A stretch of 64,000 bases of DNA from positions 52,442 through 116,441 of IMG/VR virus record IMGVR_UViG_3300032213_003587; one strand, 5' to 3'. Below are positions 55,552 through 63,917 of this stretch, piece by piece. The notes under the pieces were generated by a model. The model made no database searches. It was not told where the DNA came from and saw only the letters and a program-made list of their open reading frames with translations. Within the stretch, counting starts at the first letter, position 1; each line of letters starts with the position of its first letter. The position numbers and the translations under genes are program-made. This DNA comes from a virus.

Positions 55552-57065
55552 TATTTGTTTCTTAAACCAGTAAATGTTCTCTGACCGCCAGGATGTGGTT
55601 CTGGAGCTACGGTATGTAGCCGCTCGGTGCTGCCCTGATCTGCTTTCATGGCATCAATCTCTGCCTGCTTTTGTTTGGCCAATTTTAAATAATGGCTGGG
55701 GTCCGGCAAGCCGCTTTTCTTGCGGAGCTCTTGATGACGATCGTACAGACTCTTGGCCTCGGTCTTCATCTTCTTTTCTTTGTGTTTCAAACTACGAGCC
55801 CGGGCCTGAGCATCCTTTTCCGGCTTGATTAGATGCACGGGTTTAACCAAACCGCTGTGACTCATGCTGCCTGCGCTAACACCCACACTCTGTCCGGTGT
55901 TATCGAAAGTAATATTGCTCATTTCGTTCTGCTGTTTTTTATCCTGATATTCTTGTTTCTGTTGAGCTTGTTTTTCTGGTGACATAACAGCCGTCTGTTT
56001 CTGCTTTCTCATCATAGCCTTTACCAGAGCCGCACTTTTCATACCGCCGGCTTCGTCAAGCTTCACATCTTCGTTTTGCTTGATCTTGTTCATCTGATTT
56101 TTAACCATGTTCATTTTACTCATATGAACTTTTACTGCTTCATGATCGCCGGCTTTATTGGCCGCTATGGCCTTCTCTGAATGACGAGCATGTGCTGCCT
56201 GAAGATTGGCCAGCTTGTCTTTACCCCAGGCTGCTTCGTCAATGCCAACTTCTTCAGCATGCATTTTGATGTTCTTTTTGTCTAGCTGAATAGAACCACC
56301 GTCATGGTCCACTGTATATGTCTTGGGTGCGCCTTTGAAGGCACCGTTGCGAATTTCGCCGACATGACCGGTTTTACCATGATAGCTCTTGCCGGGTGCA
56401 TGAATCATTACCTTGGAGCCGAGCTTGATGGCTTCGTCTAAATCGATTTCTTCGTTGACAGTACCAATGTAGTGATGATCATGTACTTTGTAGCCTTTGC
56501 GTTTATAATGTGCAATGGCGCCCTTGATGGCTGTTTCACGGTCATCGCCTTTTATACGTATTGTTTTCTGAATGGTTTCCTTGCGCTTGCTAACCATGGG
56601 ATGGTTAGGATCAGTTACAGTCAATCCAATGCGATGCATGTTTTCCTGTTCGGCCATGGCATAGGGACGAGTCTTAGTACCGCCGTGCCATACCGCAGCA
56701 TTGCTAGCCGCAGAATTGGTAACCGAAACCTGATGGTTGGGATTGCGTTTTTTATGTTCTTTGGCATGACGTTCCGCACCTTCACGAGTGGGAAACTTCA
56801 TGACATGCGCTCCGCTGGGAGTAGTCTTCAAGGCATTGTTGACCTTGACATAGTATTCTTCTTCGATTTCAGTTTCTTCGTTTTGTCGTTTAGCACCATA
56901 GGCTGCACCTAACGCCATGCGGATGCGTTCTTTTTTACTCTTGCCGGCAAACTTGGGATTGTCACTGTGCACAAAATCCGATATCCATTTACCCGTAGGA
57001 TCTGCGGCTCGCAGTTTTTCCATGAGCTCGGCTTCTTCGCGAATATCAAACAATGTCTTTGCCAT
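55551..57065 (-). CDS. Multi-domain candidate internal protein, possible polyprotein
   Basis: The 504-aa protein starts MAKTLFDIREEAELMEKLRA. At least five segments are joined by acidic linkers holding I/L-x-E sites: IEE at 67-69, LDE at 209-211, IDE at 275-277 and LDE at 336-338. Segment 1 has WISDFVHSDNPKFAGKSKKE, a widely shared phage motif. A later segment (LGSKVMIHAPGKSYHGKTGH) looks SH3/KOW-like. I/L-x-E is the consensus of the T4 gp21 prohead protease, so cleavage in the capsid into separate domains is possible. Confidence 0.72.
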   Translation of the reverse strand: MAKTLFDIREEAELMEKLRAADPTGKWISDFVHSDNPKFAGKSKKERIRMALGAAYGAKRQNEETEIEEEYYVKVNNALKTTPSGAHVMKFPTREGAERHAKEHKKRNPNHQVSVTNSAASNAAVWHGGTKTRPYAMAEQENMHRIGLTVTDPNHPMVSKRKETIQKTIRIKGDDRETAIKGAIAHYKRKGYKVHDHHYIGTVNEEIDLDEAIKLGSKVMIHAPGKSYHGKTGHVGEIRNGAFKGAPKTYTVDHDGGSIQLDKKNIKMHAEEVGIDEAAWGKDKLANLQAAHARHSEKAIAANKAGDHEAVKVHMSKMNMVKNQMNKIKQNEDVKLDEAGGMKSAALVKAMMRKQKQTAVMSPEKQAQQKQEYQDKKQQNEMSNITFDNTGQSVGVSAGSMSHSGLVKPVHLIKPEKDAQARARSLKHKEKKMKTEAKSLYDRHQELRKKSGLPDPSHYLKLAKQKQAEIDAMKADQGSTERLHTVAPEPHPGGQRTFTGLRNK

Positions 57066-57073
57066 ATCTTTCC

Positions 57074-57283
57074 TTATTGCACGCCGATAGCGGCCTGCGT
57101 AATTTCGTTGACCCAGGCCGCAATTTCTGGTCGGTTTTTATAACGATCAGCGGCCGCTGTAATCTTTGCATCCTTCTGTGCTTTATCGATCTTTTGACTG
57201 ATAAACTCTACAAGTATGCTGCGAATTTCTTCGTGTAGTTTTTCATCCTGTGCTGCAATTGCCTGCTGTTTTTCTGGACCCAT
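57074..57283 (-). CDS. Hypothetical helical protein
   Basis: The 69-aa helical protein (MGPEKQQAIAAQDEKLHEEI...) has SILVEFISQKIDKAQKDAKI and PEIAAWVNEITQAAIG. It lies between the Dps-like and the 504-aa genes, behind an AATAAATA late-type element. No family is recognised. Confidence 0.65.
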   Translation of the reverse strand: MGPEKQQAIAAQDEKLHEEIRSILVEFISQKIDKAQKDAKITAAADRYKNRPEIAAWVNEITQAAIGVQ

Positions 57284-57307
57284 AGTTAATCTCCTAGCTC
57301 ATCGCAG

Positions 57308-57315
57308 TATTTATT
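57308..57315 (-). promoter_or_regulatory. T4-type late promoter (AATAAATA)
   Basis: AATAAATA lies about 25 bases upstream of the 69-aa gene, with AGGAG following 10 bases before the ATG. Confidence 0.55.
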
Positions 57316-57742
57316 ATTTAATTAGGCTGCGCAGCATCCAGGCCAGCTTCTTGTGCGCATCATAGCGGTCCTGCAGGAAGTTACTCAAACCAACTTCGCC
57401 CGCAGCATCTGCGCTCATATACGCAGTAAGCAGACCTTCCATTACAGTTTCGTTGTCAGCCAACAGTCTTTTGAACATATCCAGAGCCGCAGGTATGGTA
57501 TTGTCGTCCTGAATTTTAGTAAGTTCCATGAGCATGCGATGAGCGGCTGGAGCATAGCTCTGTAGGGCTCGGACCTGCTCGGCAATGACATCAACGGCCG
57601 CAAAAAGCTCTTCGTAGATCTTGCCCAAAAATTCATGGTACTGTACAAAGTCCGGACCTTCTACATTCCAATGATAATAGTGAGACTTGGCATATAGGGC
57701 GAATGTATCGGCCTGCACTCTTTTTAAATCATCTACCAACAT
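57314..57742 (-). CDS. Dps-like ferritin protein
   Basis: The 142-aa four-helix protein has the Dps ferroxidase pattern SHYYHWNVEGPDFVQYHEFL with GKIYEELFAAVDVIAEQVRA (His, Asp, Glu ligands), and a C-terminal helix DRYDAHKKLAWMLRSL. Dps shells bind DNA and detoxify iron and peroxide. It lies inside the internal-protein cassette but lacks a capsid-targeting-like start, so it probably acts in the cell or is carried with other proteins. Confidence 0.85.
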   Translation of the reverse strand: MLVDDLKRVQADTFALYAKSHYYHWNVEGPDFVQYHEFLGKIYEELFAAVDVIAEQVRALQSYAPAAHRMLMELTKIQDDNTIPAALDMFKRLLADNETVMEGLLTAYMSADAAGEVGLSNFLQDRYDAHKKLAWMLRSLIK

Positions 57743-59584
57743 TTAAACCTCCATCTTGCGAAATTGTTTGAGGCGTCGCACACCTTTGTGTTGTTCGGGT
57801 TTAGGTAAAGATCTCAATCCGTCTTGAGTTGTTACACCGGCAAGTGCGGTTGCGATGTTTGCTACCTTAATCTCTATGGGTGCAGCATCATTCTGTTCGT
57901 GCTGATGTTGCAGGCGTTCCTGTTCAAGTTTACGCAGTTTAGGTAAAAGACGATTGCTGATTCTTGTTACCGCGGCTCGGCTTTTGCTGACTATGTTTTC
58001 AATGCGATTCTTTTCGGCTGCACTTAGATCGGCTTTATTACGACCTCGCAACAAGCGCGACATAATCATGGTGCGGGCACCGACAATGGCTCGCTTCTTT
58101 AATTTGGCTGGTGTGCTGGCACGATGACGAGCCACACGCGCAGCTATTTCACGACGTGACCGAGACTTTAAGAAGTCCAGCTTCTTTTTCATGCGTTGAG
58201 CCGCTGTTAGATCTTCGGATAGTGCATCACCATCCAACTCAAATTCTTCTTCGGCTTCCTGGTGTTCCTGATCGGCATATAGATGTCTGATGTCGGCCCA
58301 GCGCAGTTGATTGATGTGACGTTCAATTTCTTCCAAATCTTTTTCATCCACACCATCTTTATCCTGGTGTTTATTGGGATCAAAGGCTTCGCTGTGCAGC
58401 TTGATATGCGATGCAATCCTCATCATTCTATGAGCCGCATCCTGCATGTAATTGTGATGATGATCCAGGGCCTGTGCACCGGCCAGCAGGCCGGCTGCCT
58501 TGGCCATGTTGCGTTCAAATTCTGCGACTGCGTGATCATCTAACTTACCTTCTTGTTCGGCCCAATCCAAGATATTCAAATAATGAGCAGTGCTATCCAA
58601 GGCACCGGCCAGCATGGTTGGATCAACATCTCCGCGCTGCGCATCAGTGTGAAATGCGGAGTGTGCCTGAGCATGACCGCGAATTCGATCTAGACTGCGT
58701 TCTGTGTTGATGTGCTGCGGATCTGCCTTGGCAGTCTGACTAGGGTTGTTCATATATGCAGCAAAACTACGACGTGCTGCCGGAGCGTCTTCTTCCATCA
58801 AACTATCAACCGCATCCAACCAGCGTTTTACTGCTAGTTCTTCGTCAATCTGTACAGTGACATAGGTTGGACCACGATATACAATGCGGCCATTTAGACC
58901 GGTATAGGTGTCGTTGACCATTTCGCCAAGACGCAGAACCTCGCCGGCTACATAGGCTTCTCTCTGATTCTCTTCGTGCATGCCCATGCCGTGACGCACG
59001 TCGCTGTAGATAGCATGACTGTGCTTTTCTGAAGCGCGAATCTTGGATGGTAGATTGGCTTTGAACTTTTCGTAGTTGCCGCTGGCAGCGTGCTTGCGCA
59101 TGTCGGTGCCACTGATGCCTTCTTTTCTTTCGCCGGTGTTTTCCGTAGTGATGCGATCAAACTTGTAGTAGCCGTGACTCTTGCCATGCACACCGTTGTA
59201 GTCATGCAGCAACTTGTGATATCCTGCGGCTCTATCGCCACCACCGGCAAGGATCAGATGTTTGACACCGGCAGCATGTGCTTTGCTGGCCTGATGCAGA
59301 ATGCTGGGCTCGTCCGGTGAACTGGTGCTGATATGCGTATTTTCCAGATGACCAAAAGCTCGTTTCAGATGTGTGGCCTTTTGTTCGCGAGTCAGGGGAT
59401 TCTTTTTCTTGTCATGGGTATGACTGGCCACCACATGCAGTTCCGCACCATGAGCCTGCGCAATCTTATGCGCTGCCTTGACATTTTCTTCGTGTCCACT
59501 GGTGACCGGATTCATGCGACCAAACAACACAACCCGGGATTTGGGTTTGGTTGCTTCGGCAATTACGCTGCGAAAGCTTTTCAT
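57743..59584 (-). CDS. Nucleotidyltransferase (NMNAT/cytidylyltransferase-like) with basic C-terminal domain
   Basis: The 613-aa protein starts MKSFRSVIAEATKPKSRVVL, then LFGRMNPVTSGHEENVKAAH, the (T/H)xGH nucleotidyltransferase motif (Thr28-His31), and later EGISGTDMRKHA, an ISxTxxR-type motif. A middle region has KRWLDAVDSLMEED. The C-terminus is a basic helical domain, from LTAAQRMKKKLDFLKSRSRR to NRLLPKLRKLEQERL, recurrent in phage capsid-region proteins. The start looks like a capsid-targeting peptide with I-A-E. Confidence 0.8.
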   Translation of the reverse strand: MKSFRSVIAEATKPKSRVVLFGRMNPVTSGHEENVKAAHKIAQAHGAELHVVASHTHDKKKNPLTREQKATHLKRAFGHLENTHISTSSPDEPSILHQASKAHAAGVKHLILAGGGDRAAGYHKLLHDYNGVHGKSHGYYKFDRITTENTGERKEGISGTDMRKHAASGNYEKFKANLPSKIRASEKHSHAIYSDVRHGMGMHEENQREAYVAGEVLRLGEMVNDTYTGLNGRIVYRGPTYVTVQIDEELAVKRWLDAVDSLMEEDAPAARRSFAAYMNNPSQTAKADPQHINTERSLDRIRGHAQAHSAFHTDAQRGDVDPTMLAGALDSTAHYLNILDWAEQEGKLDDHAVAEFERNMAKAAGLLAGAQALDHHHNYMQDAAHRMMRIASHIKLHSEAFDPNKHQDKDGVDEKDLEEIERHINQLRWADIRHLYADQEHQEAEEEFELDGDALSEDLTAAQRMKKKLDFLKSRSRREIAARVARHRASTPAKLKKRAIVGARTMIMSRLLRGRNKADLSAAEKNRIENIVSKSRAAVTRISNRLLPKLRKLEQERLQHQHEQNDAAPIEIKVANIATALAGVTTQDGLRSLPKPEQHKGVRRLKQFRKMEV

Positions 59585-60234
59585 TTTGATTCCTCGGAAT
59601 GGAACTTCTGTAAACTACCGTCGGGCTGAGCATGCCAGGCATGGAAGTTGGTCGAAGGATATTCGTGTTTTAGTTTTAAAAAGTGATGCAAATTGGTTTT
59701 ACTGTCATCGTACATATGCACACTACCATAGGGATGCTTGTCCAGATAGCGGCGCAGCACAGCGTTCTTTTTAACGGCCGGCAGATCGTTGCCGGGCTCG
59801 TTGCCGGCGCGATGTGCATGTATGGGCTTTTCAGCATGATCCACAGCCACACCATGTCGGCGAAATGTATCCAAGAACTTATTCTTATCATCAAAGTCGG
59901 CTCGAGCAGTATTCATGATAACACGACTATGCGGAACATTGACTACGTGATGATGTATGGCCTTGATCTTTCGCAGCATTTTTGGTATAGGCTGACTTGT
60001 TGTAGCAAACTTACGAGCACTTCTAAACTCATGAAAGTCGTAGCTATGACCTTTTTCCAGCTTGTGATCATTGAATTCGGAATTGCTCAGAGTCTGTACG
60101 GTCTTGCCTGTGCGATCCTTTACATGGATCTTGGCATGCGTATGGAACAGGGTATCGTCGATGTCAAAGACATGCAGGCTGCTCTTCTTGGCAGCCTCAT
60201 CCAGCGTTTCTATGTGTTCTAATAGACTTTTCAT
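59581..60234 (-). CDS. HAD-like phosphatase with capsid-targeting-like start
   Basis: The 217-aa protein starts MKSLLEHIETLDEAAKKSSL, then HVFDIDDTLFHTHAKIHVKD, the HAD motif I DxDxT (Asp24, Asp26), motif II in RVIMNTARADF and motif III/IV near HMYDDSKTNLHHF. It could be a phosphatase or part of a polynucleotide-kinase-like repair system; its substrate is unknown. It overlaps the nucleotidyltransferase by four bases. Confidence 0.8.
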   Translation of the reverse strand: MKSLLEHIETLDEAAKKSSLHVFDIDDTLFHTHAKIHVKDRTGKTVQTLSNSEFNDHKLEKGHSYDFHEFRSARKFATTSQPIPKMLRKIKAIHHHVVNVPHSRVIMNTARADFDDKNKFLDTFRRHGVAVDHAEKPIHAHRAGNEPGNDLPAVKKNAVLRRYLDKHPYGSVHMYDDSKTNLHHFLKLKHEYPSTNFHAWHAQPDGSLQKFHSEESK

Positions 60235-60590
60235 TGCTTGTAATGCGCGTGTACTTCGCGTCCTTGGAATTCCACGTAATGAGCATGAGTTACCGGAGTA
60301 TTATCGTCTTTGTGAACGAACGGATGCTCAATGTTACCGGGATTAAATTTAATAGCTCTTTTAACATGACCCTTAGGTATTGCTTTGGCCGGTGTTCCGT
60401 GCATATATGCATAAACTCGTTTGCCGGCTTCCTGTGCATCATAATCGATGTGCGGACGAGCATTCTTCAATATTACATGTGGATGCTCGCCTTTGAGTCC
60501 GTGACCTTCGCTGTCATGACGCATCTGCCAATGTTGATTGGTATGATTGTAGTTCACCATGTCTTCGCGAATCTGTCGCAGAGTCTTCAT
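60231..60590 (-). CDS. Hypothetical protein with capsid-targeting-like start
   Basis: The 119-aa protein starts MKTLRQIREDMVNYNHTNQH and is His-rich (GEHPHVILKNARPHIDYDAQ), ending YVEFQGREVHAHYKQ. The first nine residues match the T4 targeting signal pattern well. No enzyme motif is recognised. It is in the cassette between an HAD-like and a KxDG protein. Confidence 0.66.
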   Translation of the reverse strand: MKTLRQIREDMVNYNHTNQHWQMRHDSEGHGLKGEHPHVILKNARPHIDYDAQEAGKRVYAYMHGTPAKAIPKGHVKRAIKFNPGNIEHPFVHKDDNTPVTHAHYVEFQGREVHAHYKQ

Positions 60591-61792
60591 TTAAATCCGC
60601 CTTTGCTTAGATTAGCCTGAGCAAATCCGCCGCTGCCTCGATTAATGTATTTGGTGGGGCGATTCTCTCGGGTAACTGCCACGGTACCTTCGGCGGTGCT
60701 GGGCTGTCCGTTGATTGAATATTTATAACCGGTTGTATCGCCACGAGTTAGAGCCGGCAAGAGAGCGTTCTTGGCATTGGCGATGTGCTGATGCATCTTC
60801 AATACTGCATCCAGATGTTTTTTGTGCTTTTTAATATGAGCCAAATCGGATTCCATGGCCATCTGCTTCTGTGCCTTGGCCTTGTCGGTTTTCACGCTGT
60901 CTATGGCCTTCTGATGCTTGGCAGCAACGTGCTTGGCCAGTCCTTCCACGCTCGGAGTTTCGCCGTGCACCACACTCTTGTTGATGTAGGTGGTTACATG
61001 ATCCTGCGGTAAAGCATTCAAAGAACTGAACAGCTGATGTCGATCCGCACCGGTGAGTATTTTACCGGCAGCGTTCATTTCCCGTTTGAACGTGCCATGC
61101 TCTTCGTCGGTGTATTTGGCCTTCTTGGAATCAAAGCCCTGATTCCAGAGATGCATATGCACATCTTTGTGCTGCTTAAATCCCGATACGTCAGGCGTAT
61201 AATCGGCCTTGAGATTCTCTAGATTAGTACCTCGGTAGCCGGTATGCACATAGAAGCCCATTTTAGCCTGAGCAATACGAGCAGCCTGATCGCTGCCCTT
61301 CTTGGCTTCGTAGTTTACTAGCTGAGGCTTAAAGTGGTAGTTACCTTTTTCGTCCTGATGCACATCACCGTCTTCTTTGTTGTATAGGAAATCGCCCTGA
61401 TATACTCCGTGCTTTGGAGCAACCTTGGGTAGATGTTTGAGTGCGGCTTTTAATTTGCTGACCAGACCCGGAGCGTGACCGTGATGTTTCAGGATATCGG
61501 CTTCGGTATAATTGATCTTGGGATCTTTGTTGAAGGCTGACTTGCTGGCCACAAAGAAGCGTCCGGTTTCCGGATGATGACCAAAGACCACGCTGGGTGC
61601 GCCATCGTATTTGGTCATTAATCGGGTGCCAGTGTCATGACCCTGCAGCGTTTCAGCCGTGGTTTTCAGGGTATTGAAGGCGTGATGAAAGCCAGGCTCG
61701 CCGGCTTTGATTAGATGATCTTCGGGATGCTCAAGATGCTTGAGTTTATCTTCGGTGGTTTCTTCCACCAGAAAGCTGGTAAAACCTCTCAT
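60587..61792 (-). CDS. KxDG nucleotidyltransferase-like protein (DUF6267)
   Basis: The 401-aa protein starts MRGFTSFLVEETTEDKLKHL and contains MTKYDGAPSVVFGHHPETGR with KYDG (Lys61-Gly64), the adenylation motif of ATP-grasp ligases and RNA ligases, then FVASKSAF and YQGDFLYNKEDGD. I recall the family as DUF6267. It could be a nucleic-acid ligase-like enzyme. A TATAAATA late promoter lies 32 bases upstream of its ATG. Confidence 0.78.
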   Translation of the reverse strand: MRGFTSFLVEETTEDKLKHLEHPEDHLIKAGEPGFHHAFNTLKTTAETLQGHDTGTRLMTKYDGAPSVVFGHHPETGRFFVASKSAFNKDPKINYTEADILKHHGHAPGLVSKLKAALKHLPKVAPKHGVYQGDFLYNKEDGDVHQDEKGNYHFKPQLVNYEAKKGSDQAARIAQAKMGFYVHTGYRGTNLENLKADYTPDVSGFKQHKDVHMHLWNQGFDSKKAKYTDEEHGTFKREMNAAGKILTGADRHQLFSSLNALPQDHVTTYINKSVVHGETPSVEGLAKHVAAKHQKAIDSVKTDKAKAQKQMAMESDLAHIKKHKKHLDAVLKMHQHIANAKNALLPALTRGDTTGYKYSINGQPSTAEGTVAVTRENRPTKYINRGSGGFAQANLSKGGFK

Positions 61793-61823
61793 GATCGCCC
61801 ATTGGAATAAATTATCAACCTAG

Positions 61824-61831
61824 TATTTATA
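61824..61831 (-). promoter_or_regulatory. T4-type late promoter
   Basis: TATAAATA about 32 bases upstream of the DUF6267-like gene; matches the late consensus exactly. Confidence 0.75.
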
Positions 61832-61842
61832 CCAAAACATCT

Positions 61843-62628
61843 TTAGGCAAAGGCATTGATCAGCGGATTTTTTTCTAGTTTTGCTTTGTCGATGCCCGCC
61901 GATCCCAGCAAGGGAGCGATGTTATAGGGCGACGGTGCCACTCGACCAAACTGCAGGGTCATTACGAACTGATAGTCTCCGCCACTCTTATTTTGACAGC
62001 GCACTCGGATTTTAGCTGATGTGGCTGTGGCAAAATTGGGTATGTTTCCGTAGCCCTTTTGAGCTAATACTGTGTTCAAGCCCAGCTCATCTTTGCCATT
62101 TAGAGTATAGAATCCCGTGGTTCCAACATTGATGTAGCTGCAGTGCTTCTTAACATAGTAATCGCAGATAGCCTTGGCTGGTATGGGGATATGAACTTCG
62201 TTCTGTGCGCCGTACTGAGCCAGATCCTTTTTATAGGCTTCTTCCTTGGACTTGGCTAGCACAATGATCTTGCGACCCTGGGCATCGTTCTGCAGCCGCG
62301 GCGTACCCTTGCGCCAACGAGCGCCGTACTGACCGCTGGTGTTCATTTCTGTGAGCAGCTTGTACTGCTTGGCCAGGGCTACTAGAAACTCTTTTTCCGG
62401 ATCACCCTTGGTGTCGCCGAACATCCATTTGCCGTTGTAGTATTTTAGCACTAGACTTCCGGCTGCGGTAGGGCTGAGTTTTAACTCTACCCCGCTGGTA
62501 ATCTTGCCCTTTTTCACGGTTAGGTCGGGCTTGTCATGACTGGCTCCGGCCACTCCGCCGGTGCTGATCTTGTATTTCTGCAGTGCTTCGTACGCATTGG
62601 CTTCGTACACAAAACCTTGTTGGGCCAT
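61843..62628 (-). CDS. PD-(D/E)XK-like nuclease domain protein
   Basis: The 261-aa protein has Glu9 in FVYEANAYEALQ and then PDLTVKKGKITSGVELKLSP with Asp35, Glu48 and Lys50, the D-x12-E-x-K core of the PD-(D/E)XK superfamily, though a substitute for catalysis is not proven. Later GDDKP-like and SGGDYQFVMTLQFGR segments are conserved in cyanophage homologues. Its translation start is within a hairpin-controlled leader (see regulation). It is next to the internal-protein cassette. Confidence 0.72.
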   Translation of the reverse strand: MAQQGFVYEANAYEALQKYKISTGGVAGASHDKPDLTVKKGKITSGVELKLSPTAAGSLVLKYYNGKWMFGDTKGDPEKEFLVALAKQYKLLTEMNTSGQYGARWRKGTPRLQNDAQGRKIIVLAKSKEEAYKKDLAQYGAQNEVHIPIPAKAICDYYVKKHCSYINVGTTGFYTLNGKDELGLNTVLAQKGYGNIPNFATATSAKIRVRCQNKSGGDYQFVMTLQFGRVAPSPYNIAPLLGSAGIDKAKLEKNPLINAFA

Positions 62629-62633
62629 GAAAA

Positions 62634-62663
62634 ACTCCGGTGGATTAGACCGGAGTATTTATC
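62634..62663 (-). promoter_or_regulatory. Late promoter overlapping a hairpin that covers the ribosome binding site
   Basis: GATAAATA (62663-62656) is the -10 of a T4-type late promoter. Its final A begins the hairpin arm ACTCCGGT (62656-62649), paired with ACCGGAGT (62641-62634) across a 7-nt loop, then TTTT. The 3' arm holds GGAG, 6 bases before the ATG. A late transcript starting near 62650 keeps only two bases of the 5' arm, so the site is free; a longer transcript folds it shut or terminates. Confidence 0.72.
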
Positions 62664-62678
62664 TTTTCTAGCCTTCGA

Positions 62679-63056
62679 TTACTCGTCGTAATTGATGCTG
62701 TGAATCATTTTAAACTTCTTTTCCAGCGGCCAGCTGCGCAGATAGTCGTTGTCTTCGTCGAACATGCGGAGATATTCTGCGCGATCGATTTCACGAGTGC
62801 TGAGTATGACTTCGCCGAGATGCTGCTGGCTCAATTCGTCGCCCACTCGCTCCATCACCACTTCATCGGCAGCGTGTGATACTTCGTCGCATTCAACAAC
62901 ATAGCGCATGCGATACTGACTCACAGTCTCTACCAACACCAATTTTTTGCCATTGGCTGGTTCTGTGAGAGTAGGTATTGGTGCTTCCTGTACGTACTGA
63001 AATACGCCCTGCTGACCTTTGTAGTTAATTACCGGTAAAAATACTTGTTTAGTCAT
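62679..63056 (-). CDS. Hypothetical protein
   Basis: The 125-aa protein (MTKQVFLPVINYKGQQGVFQ...) is alpha/beta with KLVLVETVSQYRMRYVVECD and a C-terminal DYLRSWPLEKKFKMIHSINY. I chose MTKQ, overlapping the metallophosphoesterase stop by few bases; earlier in-frame ATGs lie in that gene. It resembles small phage proteins of unknown function. Confidence 0.66.
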   Translation of the reverse strand: MTKQVFLPVINYKGQQGVFQYVQEAPIPTLTEPANGKKLVLVETVSQYRMRYVVECDEVSHAADEVVMERVGDELSQQHLGEVILSTREIDRAEYLRMFDEDNDYLRSWPLEKKFKMIHSINYDE

Positions 63057-63915
63057 GATATCCATCATCCTCATATTCAATGGTTACTTCGGGATTGAGT
63101 TCTACATACTTCATTTTAAAGGTGTCGGCCTTGTCTTCGTAGCCGTCATAGCCTCGGGGATTGCAGACGATACGACATGTGCCGATTCTATAATCAAAAT
63201 CTTCGTGGGTGTGGCCATGAGTCCACATTTTAATCTGTCGACGATCTAATATCCATTCATCGAGATTGCTGCTATAGGCGCCGTTGAGATAGTATTCGGT
63301 CTTATATCGAGGATGCGTGCTGAACTTGCTGGGGGCATGATGCCCCACAACCACTGCTGGATGATTGGGATACTTGGCCAGCACATCATCCAAGGCTCGG
63401 CGAAACGCATAATGATCTTCCACAGAATCCTGCGGCAAGAACTTACCGCCGGCCAGAGGTCCGGTGTTTTTAATTTGCCGATAATCATTCATAACACCCA
63501 GTACACGACTCATGGTTACTGGATCTTCGCCATTCATGTCGGTCCACAGCGAACCACCGAAGAACAGCACACCGTTGATGATGCGCCATTCCTTGTCCAG
63601 GAGATGGAAATTTTTTAAATCTCCGAAGGTACCGCGCAGGATGGTGGCAGTCTCCGCAAAGTCGCCGTGATAATGTTCGTGATTGCCCATGATCATGAGT
63701 ACGTGTTTAAACTTAGCACAACAATTGACTATGAATGCGTGATAGCGATCTGCGCGTTCATGCACACTCTTAGTAACCGGCAACACCGATCCCGCAACCA
63801 GATCCGAGGCAATGAGAATATCACCGCCCAGTATCAGCACATCAGCATCTTCTTCGTTGTTGATTTTAAGATCACCGAACTCAAGATGTAGATCTGAACA
63901 CACTGCAATTTTCAT
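63049..63915 (-). CDS. Calcineurin-like metallophosphoesterase
   Basis: The 288-aa protein from MKIAVCSDLHLEFGDL has all blocks: DLHLE (Asp-x-His), LGGDILIAS (Asp), IMGNHEHYHGD (Asn-His), VVGHHAPS and MWTHGHTHEDF. Cyanophage homologues are annotated as phosphoesterases, perhaps nucleotide or cyclic-nucleotide phosphatases. I chose the second ATG, which begins the fold without extra residues. Confidence 0.88.
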   Translation of the reverse strand: MKIAVCSDLHLEFGDLKINNEEDADVLILGGDILIASDLVAGSVLPVTKSVHERADRYHAFIVNCCAKFKHVLMIMGNHEHYHGDFAETATILRGTFGDLKNFHLLDKEWRIINGVLFFGGSLWTDMNGEDPVTMSRVLGVMNDYRQIKNTGPLAGGKFLPQDSVEDHYAFRRALDDVLAKYPNHPAVVVGHHAPSKFSTHPRYKTEYYLNGAYSSNLDEWILDRRQIKMWTHGHTHEDFDYRIGTCRIVCNPRGYDGYEDKADTFKMKYVELNPEVTIEYEDDGYHD

Positions 63916-63917
63916 TT

